From the NCBI RefSeq assembly GCF_012489685.1, contig NC_080044.1:51770964-51834963 (forward strand): a stretch of DNA of 64,000 bases, read 5' to 3'. Source of the stretch: Lotus japonicus (Eukaryota > Streptophyta > Magnoliopsida > Fabales > Fabaceae). Position 1 is the first letter of the stretch; every line of letters starts with the position of its first letter. A program made the translations under genes and the position numbers. Below the pieces are notes generated by a model. It saw nothing but the letters and a program-made list of their open reading frames with translations. It ran no database searches and had not been told where the DNA came from. Below, piece by piece: positions 45,012-55,933 of the stretch.

Positions 45012-46622
45012 CTAGGAACTAAAAATTAAATCCGTGCGTTAGCACGGTTTTTTTTTTTAAAGTTATGGTTTAATTTATCTTCGTATAAATAATATATGTA
45101 ATAATATAGTAAATGTATTGTGTAGTAGATAATTAAAAATAAGATAAATATATGAAATGTAATTACATTGATAAAGTTTAATAAAAATATTTATTGTAAA
45201 CTAATTTTTTAGTATATTAAAAAATATTTTATGTTGCTTAATAAAATTAATTTTCAATTCATTCCGTGATCATATGTTTTTATAATAGTACACTCTATAA
45301 TAAGTAAAAGGAGGAAAATATATAATTAGAGTTGAATAGCTCAGTTTGTGTTTTATGTAAAATTTTCTATATAATAAAAAAAATTATAAAATGGTGTTTC
45401 TCCCTTACTTTCATGTTTTCGCCTTGAAAGCAATGTTTGCAATTGAATTTTTATGGGAACTGCGGTATAGAAAATTTAATTCTGAAAAATATTTTTGGTG
45501 ATGTATATTAAAAATTATATTATTTATTGTATAATAAACATTTAATTAGTTAATATGCAGTTTGTAAGAAAATATATTTTTTAATTTAATTAGTTGATAA
45601 ATGAATTAAGATAATAGTTTACCTTTTTGTTACATTGGAAAGATAAATTACACCCTCAATGGATTCATCTTTGGACCTTTCCCACCCTACCCACATGCCC
45701 CATAGGTCTTACCACTTGGGTTATCATTCGATGACATATAATAATTTATCTTATTCAATATAAACGTTTACAGTTTTGTAGATAGTAAAAAATTGAAAAA
45801 AATGTATAAGTGCAATTTACAAACACAAATCGTTCTATATGATGTATATTTATCATAGTGGTTAATATTAACTCTTTTAACCCCTAAGGTTCGATCATTA
45901 AGAACCGCACTGTATGGGAGACCTTTGACTTTAATCACACTCGAGTAGAATATAATTTCCTCAATAGATGATGCATGTGGTTAAAAAACCTAACACAAAT
46001 TTTAAAGACTTAGTTAAAAAACTTCATAAGCTCGTCTACTATGAATATAGAGATAAAACTAAGTGGAAGTTGGTTAAGAATAATATTTATTTTCTATAAT
46101 TGCATTCAGGATGTTCAAAATTATTGAAAAGAAGGTTGGTTAAGTATATCAAATATAATTGCATTTAGGAAGTTCATTAAACACTTTATTGTATACTACT
46201 TTTTTTTCCTATTATAGGTAAGTGCAATAATAATAAACCTTAGGGGAAGTTAGTGCAATATGTCCATATTTATGTAAAACTCATATTAAATATTATTACC
46301 AAAAACATATTTTTTATAAAAATTATAATTATTATCAACCAAAAATTTCAAAATTAAACTATTTTGATAAATAAATTTATTTGAATTATTCTTTTAATTT
46401 TTTATAATAAATATCATATGCATAATATTTTATATATGCATTCTAATTTTATTAATTTAATTTTAATATATTTAATATATTTATTAGGAAATGTATTCTA
46501 TGATAATCAATAATTACTTGATAAAAAATATAAAAATAGCAATATTAAGAAGAATCATTAAATGATAACCACAATATGCAATTAATGTAAAAACTCAAGT
46601 GAGCTTTACATATATATATAGA
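45012..46622 (-). mobile_element. Non-autonomous Helitron, 1,611 bp
   Basis: Minus orientation. The 5' end is A|TCTATATATATATGTAAAGC (boundary 46622) and the 3' end is CTAG|T (45012/45011). A perfect hairpin CCGTGC-TAAC-GCACGG (45032-45047) lies 16 bases before the CTAG. These are the standard Helitron signals. It carries no coding sequence and has a SINE inside (45622-45737). Confidence 0.75.
45622..45737 (-). mobile_element. tRNA-derived SINE inside Helitron
   Basis: Resembles the SINE at 25389-25500 over its length, including the shared GGAAAGATAAATT near its 3' end and an A-box-like AACCCAAGTGGTAAGACC. It has an 11-bp near-perfect direct repeat, ATAATAGTTTA (45611-45621) and ATAATAATTTA (45738-45748). 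Confidence 0.65.
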
Positions 46623-48364
46623 TTGAAAAGATTTAAAATCCACCCTGTTATCTAATAATTTTGAGACCTCATTCTCGAGAGTGAGACACTCAAATTTCAC
46701 ACTCTCTTCCATAATTTTCCACGTCATTCTTTTTATAATTAATTATTCTCTCTCTTCATTTGCTTTGTCCATGTTCTATACGCGCCGTCTCTCGCTTGGT
46801 TATTCTCATTCTTCTTTGGAACCGGTGTCCCAAATCTCTGAATATTCTCCCAAAATTCCCGAACTCTTCTGCAATTTCATAGTTTTGTTCTAATATTTGC
46901 GATTCAACTTTCCAATTCACAGTACCCACCAAAAATCTCTCTCCCAAAATCTCGCACCTTTCAATTTTGTCCTTCCCTCAACTATTTCGTTACCTCTGTG
47001 AAAATTTCAGATTTAAATTTGGGGAGAAAATTTGGGGCCAAAATCCCTAAACTCAACAACAATTTCATCTTTGCAACTTCATTGGGTCGCTCTTGCGTAG
47101 GTCACCGCAGTTGGATTTGGTGCTCTTGTGAGTTGTTGGCGCCTTAATCTTTCTTATCTTTCAACCGTTGGCTTTCTCTCCTTCGCTGCATTATTCATGT
47201 TGTATCTTTTCGATTTTGTGCCCTTATATTTTTTCATTGTTCAATTGTAATTTTTTTGCTCAATTTTTAGTTTGTATACATAACTTCACTCCTGCACTTG
47301 TCCCCATTTAAATTTGAATATAAGATTGTGTGTGCATGGAACCTAAGTGTTTAATTTGAATTTTAATTCTCTACCCTTAAATTTTTTATTAGAAAACTAT
47401 TGAAGAATAGATCAGCTTTAGAAATTTCAGGGAAACTTAATCTCCCGTTGCCTCTGTACCTTCCTAGGGAAGGAGGGTACACCAAAGGAATGTATGAAGC
47501 AGGTTCAATATTAGGCTTTGTAAACTGCATGTTATCCCTGAAGCTGTGGGGTGTGTGATGTCTCAGTTAGAGCTAAGCGGCCCGTGCAAATAATCTGATC
47601 AAAATGTCAAGATGCAAATATGAAGTATTGAATTGTGGAAGACAAATAAAAACGAGCCATGGTTTTTAAATTTTAATACAATGCTGCTTTTGGTATAATT
47701 CGTTTGGTAGGTGTGTTCTAATGTGGGACCTGGTATGTCTTTGTGGATGAAACGTGTATTTGTAACCAGGGAGGTGATGGAGTAAGGAAAATAGCTCAAT
47801 GTGGATTGGAACGTGAAATGATGCGTCTTGTTAAATTCTTTTGTAAAATTGGTCATGGGTTTTTGGGCATAATTCTTTTGTAACTTAAGAAATGATGGGT
47901 GATTGAATTGGTATTATATTGGTAGGTGTTCTATATGCTTGATAAGAGTCTGTATCTATCTTAATCTTATTTAAGATTGTTCTCATAAGTTTTTGGTGAA
48001 TAATTCGATTCTTTCCTTTAAAAAGATTGGAGTTCTGTTTTAGGATTCTACACATAATTGCATTTTGAGCTGCCACGGTGAATCTGAATGATGAGCATGT
48101 GACTAATGCATTATTTATCGAGTCTAATTGACAAAAGCTTGAACATGTAACTTTGTACTCCATCTCCAACCCCTCATGATTTGTACATTCTCTATTATTA
48201 TTTTTTAAGGCATGACCATATTTTTTTCATTTATTGCATATAAGAACTAACTTCTCCACAAAATTTAGTCTAAGAAATTAATTTTCATGTATTTTACTAA
48301 TTTAATGTGAAAAAACTAATTAATCTAAATTTTAAAATGTTATTATACATAAAATGTTATTTTA
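46623..48364. other. Intergenic or Helitron interior, no supported gene
   Basis: The segment 46680-47170 is less AT-rich and resembles a gene leader or first-exon region, but no open frame of interest or splice model could be supported. It may lie within the Helitron that ends at 48659. Confidence 0.35.
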
Positions 48365-48515
48365 CGTGAGGGGAATTCTTGCGCGAACTTCTTAGCCAAA
48401 GCAGGTGCTGGGCAAGATCAGAGCTTCTATATGGTGCACCATCCACTGCCAGGGATGGAGAGTCTTCTTCTGGTTGATTCCATGGGGATTGTGGTGATTA
48501 GGCAATACGAATTGT
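48365..48515 (+). pseudogene. LINE RNase H C-terminal scrap
   Basis: The plus strand reads NSCANFLAKAGAGQDQSF followed by GMESLLLVDSMG, resembling the end of the LINE-type RNase H domain (N-x-C-A-D-x-L-A-K motif). It is about 50 codons long. Confidence 0.55.
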
Positions 48516-48630
48516 TTTTTTTCTTTTCCTTTGCTCTTTGTTGTTAAGCATCAAAAAATAAAATATACATTAAAATATTTAATGTCTACAAAATAATTAA
48601 AATAACTATTAAATATTTTCTTAAAAAACA

Positions 48631-48659
48631 CCCGTGCATGTGCACGGGCTACTTACTAG
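48631..48659 (+). mobile_element. Helitron 3' terminus
   Basis: A perfect hairpin CCCGTGCA-TG-TGCACGGG (48631-48648), seven bases, then CTAG followed by T: a textbook Helitron 3' end in plus orientation. The matching 5' TC end was not located, so the length of the element is unknown. Confidence 0.75.
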
Positions 48660-48781
48660 TTGCAAAATATGAATTACAACCGTGTGTTACAAGTTACAAC
48701 CGTGTGTTGTATTTGTTTTTTTTTTTTGTCAATCGTGTGTTGTTGAGTATATCAACAAGTTAAACCCATCAAATCATCAAT

Positions 48782-50282
48782 GGGTAAATAGCCAAGTTGG
48801 TCCCTAAATGTCTAAGCCGCCCTTAAGTTAGTCCCTAAACTTCTAAAATGCATCCCGCGGTCCCTAGATGTGGCAAAAGACCTTCAAGTTAGTCCCTGAG
48901 TTAAATAATGTGACGGACGTTAACAGAATGCTGACATGGATTTTTTTTTTGTGAAAGCTGAAGCTTATGTGGCATTTGAACTCAAAAAATTAATAAAATA
49001 AAATAGTTAAATAAATAAGAAAAAAACTCCAGTAAATAAAACAACTATAACCCTAAATTAATCTTCATCATCTCACCATCTTCATCACCACACCAGAACC
49101 TCCTCCCATTCTGCTTCCAAATCCAAATTGGTTGGTGCTTCAGCAAAGTCACAACCCAAAACCCACAAAATCGAAAAGAACCAGCAGCAACCCCATGTGA
49201 AATCCTCACTCCCCAAATCAAATCCAACTCGTGACGAACCCCCAACACCGCTAGAAGAGGAATTAGCGAAGGAGGAGTTGCTCATCCAGATCACACCACC
49301 ACCGCTAGAAGAGGAGCCGCTCATCCAGATTGCACCACCACCGTATTCAACATCAACATCAGATCTAAAACCCCCACAAACCTTTGCTTGTAGATATGGA
49401 TGAAGTTGTTGTTGGGGGAAATGAGTTCTGGATTCAATTTTTCTAGGTTTTGGCATTATGGGTTTAATTTGAATTTGGTATGGGTTACGAGTCAGAAAAT
49501 AGAGGGGAACATGGGTTTTGGATTCAATATTTATGGGTTCTGGGTTCAATTCTTTATGGAATAGGAAGATAATCTTATTTTTTTTTTCCTTTAGTTACTT
49601 TTTACAGATTCAACTAATAATTGCTCCATCAAGGGTCAAGGGCAGCTTAAGGATGTTGAATATCAATGGCATGAGTTTATTAAAAATGGAAACACGATTT
49701 ATGTTGGGTTATGGATTCCTATTGTTTTGATTTATCTAATGGATATCCATATTTGGTATGCAATATATTCATCTTTGAAAATGAAATTGTGGATTTTTTG
49801 GGAATCAAACCTTTCTCTAACACAAGAGGGAACAAAGGTTTGATTTTTATCAACAAAGAAGACAAGAAGAGGAAGGAGGAATATGAAGGTTTTGAGTTTT
49901 GTAGGTTTGAAAATTTTGTGAGTTGAAGGGTATGATGTTCAAATTTGAAGGTTCTGGGTTTTGTGGGTTTGAATTTGAAGATGAAGATAAGATGAAGATA
50001 AAGATGAAGGTTATGAAGAATGAAAAGGGATTAATTTGGGGACTAGTTTCCCATATTCAGGGACTAATTTGACGTCCTAACATTCCAATTCCACATAAGC
50101 AGTCCAGCTGGATTAAAAAAATATAAAAAAAAGATTTTGTTAACGTCTGTTAACAAATTTAACCCCAGGGATTAACTTGAATGTGTTTTACGACATTCAG
50201 GGACCGTGGGATGCATTTTAGAAGTTTAGGGACTAACTTGAAGGCGGCTGACACATTTAGGGACCAACTCGGCTATTTACCC
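48782..50282. mobile_element. Mutator-like element with long TIRs, 1,501 bp
   Basis: Long imperfect inverted repeats (about 130-170 bp) begin GGGTAAATAGCCAAGTTGGT on the left and GGGTAAATAGCCGAGTTGGT read inward from the right. A perfect 10-bp target duplication AATCATCAAT flanks it (48772-48781 and 50283-50292). The interior (49030-50030) holds overlapping frames up to 154 codons with no known domain, and a 60-bp internal repeat (ACCGCTAGAAGAGGA at 49246 and 49301). Repeated phrases such as GGTTCTGGGTT suggest low-complexity captured sequence. Confidence 0.85.
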
Positions 50283-50292
50283 AATCATCAAT

Positions 50293-50598
50293 GGAATAAT
50301 TAGGGCAATTTTCATAGATATCTATAGGTCTATATCCATGTAAGTCAACAGGTATGGATATGTAGAATAGCCCAAAGCCAAACTATCCAGTTTCAAGAAC
50401 AAACATTTTGGGCCGCAATACGCAACTACATACCCTGCCCCTTGTTTTCTAATTTGGGGGTTGATTTTAGCAACAAGCATGTTTTGATCTCTCTCTTCTC
50501 ACTCATGTCAAACCAAACGAGGGTGCAATCATCATCTCTTCTCTAACTCTCTCTTCTCTCTTTTTATTTCCCTTAACTCTCTTCTAACAAACAACCCC
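50293..50598. other. Intergenic spacer
   Basis: CT-rich toward its right end. No gene supported. Confidence 0.45.
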
Positions 50599-50601
50599 TT
50601 A

Positions 50602-51010
50602 CACTCTGTTTGGTAGTAGAGAAGAGAGAAGTTGAGTAGAGAGAAATATGTGAGAAATAGAGTGAACTTATAGGTTGTTTGGAATGGTAGAGATAAATGA
50701 GAGAGATGAGAAATAATGATGTGGAAGAAAGAGAAAAAATTGACTTTTGATTAAAAAACAATATTAAATGCAAAAGAAAGTAAATCAAATGTCAAAATGC
50801 AGATAGTACGAAGGAAAAAAAAAAGATAGAGAGTAGCCTCATCTCTTCACGTTTTGCGAAGAAGTCAAAAAGTGAAATAATTTCACCCTCAATCTCCCTC
50901 TTAGCTACCATACTCGTCAACCAAAAAAGGATACTTTAACGATCCTTCTCCTATCTCTCTCTTACACCGATCTCTTTCTCCCTTGCATCTCACCTCAAAC
51001 AAACATAGTG
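50602..51010. mobile_element. PIF/Harbinger-like MITE, 409 bp
   Basis: Ends CACTCTGTTTGGTAG (left) and CACTATGTTTGTTTG (right, read inward), TTA direct repeats at 50599-50601 and 51011-51013. Same terminus as 28209-29000. Confidence 0.8.
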
Positions 51011-51013
51011 TTA

Positions 51014-51505
51014 ATGTACTAAACTCCTATAATACCTCCCAGATAACCGGGTTATTAGAATCTGATATAGGCTGAACATTTTTGTTGCAGGATGTTAAAC
51101 CTTGTGCCCTGAGATACATATTTCCTTTCGAGTTTTTAATCCCGAAAGGTAGTTTTAAAACTATGTTCTGGCAACTAATATTTACCGGGGGATCCTGGTA
51201 GTGGAAATCTCATTGTATATATTCCAGGTTTATTAATTATCAAAACACAAAACCAAACAATATCATAAAGTTTTAAATTTGTCACTGTTTTAATAATACT
51301 GAGTTCAAAAACTCAATATTGTTTAAGGATAAGAGTTTCGGTTTTTAAAACCATGAAGTCATCCATTGTATATGAAGTTTTACCTTCTAGGTTTTAGTAC
51401 CCGGTAAAATTAAAACACCGAAAAAACATGTTTTGATAGCAACTATGGCAAATCAAATTTTAAAGTTAAAGTGGATCAAATGTGATTAAACTAGGAGTTT
51501 AATTT
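51014..51505. repeat. Palindromic GGTTTTAAAACC-type repeats, probable MULE end
   Basis: Scattered inverted words such as TAGTTTTAAAACTA, GGTTTTTAAAACC, GGTTTTAGTACCC and AACCGGGTTATT. A similar set lies at 59260-59510. Together with the transposase fragment at 51754-52015 they suggest the subterminal regions of a decayed MULE. Confidence 0.4.
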
Positions 51506-51668
51506 CTATGCACCGTCGGTGTAAAATTCTTTTACTCCGTCAACCAATCAGATTTCATGGATATGAGAAAATCTCTTTTTTTATTTAATTTCATTAATTG
51601 ACGTGTCACATCTTTAAAATCTGATTGATTGACGGAGTAAAAAAACTTTACACCATCGATGCATCATT
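51506..51668. mobile_element. MITE with GCACCGTCGGTGTAAA termini, about 163 bp
   Basis: Imperfect inverted repeats of about 50 bp: CTATGCACCGTCGGTGTAAA on the left and GATGCATCGATGGTGTAAAG read inward from the right, both continuing into TTTTACTCCGTCAA. It is related to 42778-42953. Target duplication unclear. Confidence 0.65.
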
Positions 51669-51753
51669 TTTTTCTCTTAAACTATAATGAAACTTTAAAT
51701 TTTCTGAAATATCTAATGGCAGATGTTCAATTTTGGGTAAAATCTACATAATG

Positions 51754-52015
51754 TCAGGACCCTAAGCTATGTCTTTGTGGTGGCACATTAAAAGCCTCTA
51801 AACGATCCAAATATGGATCCTCCCAAAATTTGGAATGAGTTAAACAATTCCCATGTAATTGCAAAGCATCTCGGGGCATAGGATCATCACGAGTTACAAA
51901 TATCTGTAGCAATAAAAATGTCAATTTACAAAAATAAATAATAATATAGCTATAGTATTGAAATAGAAAAATAACTTGATCAGCTAAAAATATATGTGCA
52001 ATCCACACTTATACA
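51754..52015 (-). pseudogene. MULE transposase fragment (exon 1/exon 2 junction)
   Basis: The minus strand reads PCISVDCTYIF, then ADQ, a GT...AG intron-like stretch, then IFVTRDD. This parallels PCISIDVSHLFTTDQ|IFPTRDD at the exon 1/2 junction of the intact transposase (20716/20599). After TRDD the sequence (PMPRDALQLHGNCL and onward) no longer matches that region. It is a short relic of a related element. Confidence 0.5.
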
Positions 52016-52033
52016 TGGAATCCCACCACTAGG

Positions 52034-52591
52034 ATTTTTTTTTATAAGCCAAAGAAATATATTAAAAAGAAGTACAAAGAGTACTTCAACCCAATACTAA
52101 TAGGAAGAGAAGAAAAATGAAAGCTAACAGTAGTAAAATACATGATAGCATCAATGAACCACCTATTAGTAAATAACCCACCTCCCACCACCTCCTTGGA
52201 GAAAGATTTAAGATATCATGCCTCATTAAAACCTTACCAGGAAAAATCCCTTTGGGAAAACCTGGTGAAGGAAAAAGAGTACATAAAATCAGAAATCAAG
52301 TGGAATCTCCAAGGAAGACTATTTACAAAGGAAAACATAAATTAAAATGCAAATCCCAATCCAAACTAGAGTCTTCAAAGCAGTGCAGTTGTCAAAATAG
52401 CAGCAAGACTATTCCAATAATCCTATCATAACAAAGCCACAGGTCCCAAATTTGTTTGTTTCCAAGAAGTTGCTTATAGCATAGTTTCTACGGTACGCAC
52501 ACCCTCCACCAAAGCTGCCCTCTATTGCTCTTCAATCCTCATATAGCATCAAGTAACTACAAGATGGCCTCCAACCAAATGATATCCTAGA
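52034..52591 (-). mobile_element. LINE 3' untranslated region and tail
   Basis: Poly-T at 52034 (the LINE poly-A on the minus strand), then GGCTTATAAA-type tail sequence and GTACTTCAACCCAATACTAA, shared with the LINE tails at 27115 and 62260. The Copia at 52597 separates it from ORF2 at 57675-59210. Confidence 0.75.
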
Positions 52592-52596
52592 CAAAG

Positions 52597-52749
52597 TGAT
52601 AGAATAGGAATGTTATGACTATTCTTCCTGTAATTATGCGGTAATCATGCTAGTCATATTAGGCATTAGTTTGACTTCAACCTATTCATTTTTGTATATA
52701 TATTGAATTACTATCAATGAGAAAGGCAACCAATTATCTCACTCTAATA
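52597..52749 (+). repeat. Copia 5' LTR
   Basis: 153 bp, starts TGATAGAATAGG and ends CTCTAATA. The end is TA rather than the usual CA. A TATATATATTG motif at about 52697 could serve as the TATA box. Confidence 0.93.
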
Positions 52750-52762
52750 TGGTATCAAGAGC
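52750..52762 (+). promoter_or_regulatory. Copia primer-binding site
   Basis: TGGTATCAAGAGC directly after the LTR, complementary (with one variation) to initiator tRNA-Met. Confidence 0.85.
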
Positions 52763-53281
52763 TTTTAGCATCCTTTTCTGACCTAAATTTCTTTTTTTCT
52801 CTTCCGCACCATTTTCCCGCCGCCGCGCCCCTCTGCGCCGCCGCACCACTTCTCCGGCCGTGCTTCCCCTGCACCGCCGCGCGCCCTCCACCGTTCTCGT
52901 CGCCGCTCTTCTCTCCAAGCGCGACCTGCACCTTGCGTGCTCCCCTCCGGCGCTGCCCCGTACGCCGCGCCCCCTCTCCTCTGCATCTCGCCGCGCCGCC
53001 GTGCCTCTGTCCGCTGCCGCGCCGCCTCCTTCCGTTCTCGGCCCAGGCACCACCGTCGACCAAGGAGACGCCCCTCTGCAGATCTGTGCTCCAACCCGTG
53101 AGCACAAACCGACCCGACCCAGTACCCACGTGCACTCCCTCTCTTTCTTCAAAGCGGTTCACCTGAACCAGCTTCCGGTTCTCCTTCCCAGTCGGCCAGC
53201 CCAGCAGCCCGGTTCACCCAGATTATAAAAACAAAAAAAAAACAAAAAAAAAATTCTTATTCATTTTTTCTGCAGATTCTC
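52763..53281 (+). other. Copia untranslated leader
   Basis: A C- and G-rich 519-base leader between primer site and gag start. Several overlapping frames of 90-150 codons on both strands are by-products of its composition. An A-rich run (53228-53250) precedes the start codon. Confidence 0.7.
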
Positions 53282-55933
53282 ATGGCTGATTCCACTTCCC
53301 TCGATGCTTCCTCCACTCCTCCGGTGGTTACCTCCGCAGCTCCTCCTCTGGCCCCGCCGGCCAAATCAGACTTTCACCCGGCCCTAGCCGTTTCGAATAT
53401 TAGGAATAACATTCCTATTATTCTTGACGTGGAGACTGACCGCTATGGCACCTGGGCGGAGCTGTTCCGCATTCATGCTCGTTCTCACCGAGTTTTGCAT
53501 CACATTGTCCCTACTGCGGACAAACCACCTCCACCAGTGACTGATCCTGCCTATGAGCAGTGGGCCACTTTGGATGCTACAGTCCTTCAGTGGATTTTTT
53601 CCACCATTTCTGTTGACCTGATGACTACTATCATGGAGCCTGGCTCCACTGCCTTCACTGCTTGGACGCATCTAGCAGATCTGTTTCAGGACAATCAGAA
53701 CGCTCGTGCAGTCACCCTCGAGCAGGAGTTCTCTACTGTTCGCATGGAGGCATTCCCGACCGTCGCTGCCTACTGCCAGCGTCTGAAGACGCTTTCTGAC
53801 CAGCTTCGTGATGTCGGTGCTCCTGTGAACAATCACCGTCTGGTTCTGCAGCTCATCTCCGGCCTCACCGATGCATACAGGGGTGTTGCTACTTTGATCC
53901 GTCAAAGCAATCCGCTCCCCTCCTTTCATCAGGCTCGCTCCATGCTCACCTTAGAGGAAGCCAGTATGGCTAAGATGAAACCCACTGAGTCTCATGCTGC
54001 CTATGTTGCTACTCAGTCGCGTTCTTCTGATGCCTCTTCTCAGAGTTCTGATCGCCGGACCTCCAACCGTTCACGATCCCACAACTCTAAGGGTCGTGGT
54101 GGGAGTCGTGGAAACGATGGAGGATCCCGCAGTGGCACCTCTCAGGGCTCCTCTCCTCCGATGCCTCCTCAGCAACAGTACTTCCCCTACCAGCATTGGG
54201 GATGGGCTCCACCTCCATGGGCCATGCCTCCGTGCCCATATCCTACTTCTCAGTGGACTCGTCCTTCTGCTCCTCCTCGGCAACCTGGCATTCTGGGCCC
54301 GCGTCCTCAGGCTTATGCTGCTTCGGCCTCCTCCGTGCCCACTGATCTTGCCACTGCCATGCACACCATGACGCTTGCTCCTCCAGATAGCACCTGGTAC
54401 ATGGACACTGGAGCATCATCTCATGTAGCAGCATCGCCAGGTAATCTCACATCTTATTCTAATTTGAGTCATCTTGATCAGAAACTGTATGTTGGTAGCG
54501 GACAGGGTATTCCAATTCAGGGTTCTGGCCACACCACCTTACCTACCTCTTATAAAACCAAGCCTTTGTCCCTTTCCCATGTTTTGCACACACCAGAAAT
54601 TGTTAAAAACTTAATTTCTGTGCGACAACTCACTACTGATAACAATGTTTCTGTTTGTTTTGACCCATATGGTTTTTCGGTTACTGATTTTCAGACGGGG
54701 ATTCCACTCATGAGATGTAATAGTCTTGGCGACCTATACCCAGTCACTCCGTCTTTTCCGTTTGCTGGTCTAGCTCAGAGTCTCTGGCACAGTCGTCTTG
54801 GTCATCCCAGTTCTTCTGCCTTGCAGTCTCTCCGTAGTAATAAGTTCATTAGTTATGAGCATTTGAACTCTAGTCCAGTTTGTGAGTCTTGTGTGTTTGG
54901 CAAACATGTTAGGTTGCCATTTGTTTCTTCTAATAATGTTACTGTGATGCCTTTTGCCATTTTACACAGTGATCTATGGACTTCTCCTGTTTTATCGTCC
55001 GCTGGTCATCGATTTTATGTTTTATTCTTGGATGATTTCACGGATTTCTTGTGGACGTTTCCTTTAAGTAATAAATCTCAGGTTTTTGAAATGTTCACCT
55101 CTCTGTCAAATCAAATCCGCACGCATTTTTCCCAAACTATAAAATGTCTTCAATGTGATAATGGGCGGGAATTTGATAACAAATCTTTTCATGATTATTG
55201 TGCTGCTAATGGTCTTATTTTCCGTTTCTCCTTCCCACATACATCATCTCAAAATGGCAAGGCGGAACGCAAAATACGCACTATTAACAACATGATTCGC
55301 ACTCTTCTCGCTCATGCGTCTGTTCCTCCGTCCTTTTGGCATCATGCTCTTCAAATGGCTACCTATCTACTCAACATCATTCCTCGCAAAAATCTGTCCA
55401 ATCTCTCTCCCACTCAACTTCTGTATCGTTGTGACCCATCTTACACACATCTTCGCGTCTTTGGTTGTCTTTGTTATCCATTGGTTCCATCCACTACCAT
55501 TAACAAATTACAACCGCGTTCCACCCCGTGTGTCTTCTTAGGGTACCCCCTTCATCACAGAGGTTATAAGTGTTTTGATTTGTCGCACAGAAAGGTCATT
55601 ATTTCCCGACATGTCATCTTTGATGAGACTCAGTTTCCCTTTGCTAACCTGACTCCCACACCCTCCTCTACCTATGAGTGGCTCTCGGATGATATTCATC
55701 CCTCTGTTATCCACCGTTGGACTAATCAAACTCCTTCACCAGACCTTCAGCCTACACCTGTAGCCCCTTCAGCCACGGCTACCCCACCCACATCCACGAC
55801 CTCCTCATCCTCTCCTTCAGATTCCTCCCCCTCATCTTTTTACGCCTCAATCCCCACCTCAGCCTGCCCCTCCTACTCGCACCATGGCCACTCGCAGTAT
55901 GCGTGGTATCTACAAACCCAGAAAGCTCTTTAA
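53282..55933 (+). pseudogene. Copia gag-protease-integrase
   Basis: An 883-codon frame. Gag (UBN2/Retrotran_gag type) spans about residues 25-230, then a Gly/Ser/Arg-rich stretch without a zinc knuckle. The aspartic protease has its D-T-G-A in [10 protein letters not shown] near residue 372. A GAG-pre-integrase segment follows ([10 protein letters not shown] and CESCVFGKH), then the integrase core with D in HSDLW, D in CDNGREF and E in NGKAERKI, all present. The frame is lost shortly before its end: from about 55830-55860 the expected residues ([11 protein letters not shown]) lie in another frame, so the last 30 or so codons are off frame. Confidence 0.93.

Noticed and set aside
52739..53228. 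Several overlapping 100-150 codon frames on both strands
   Set aside because: They lie in the C/G-rich untranslated leader of the Copia and reflect its composition; none has a family-like motif.
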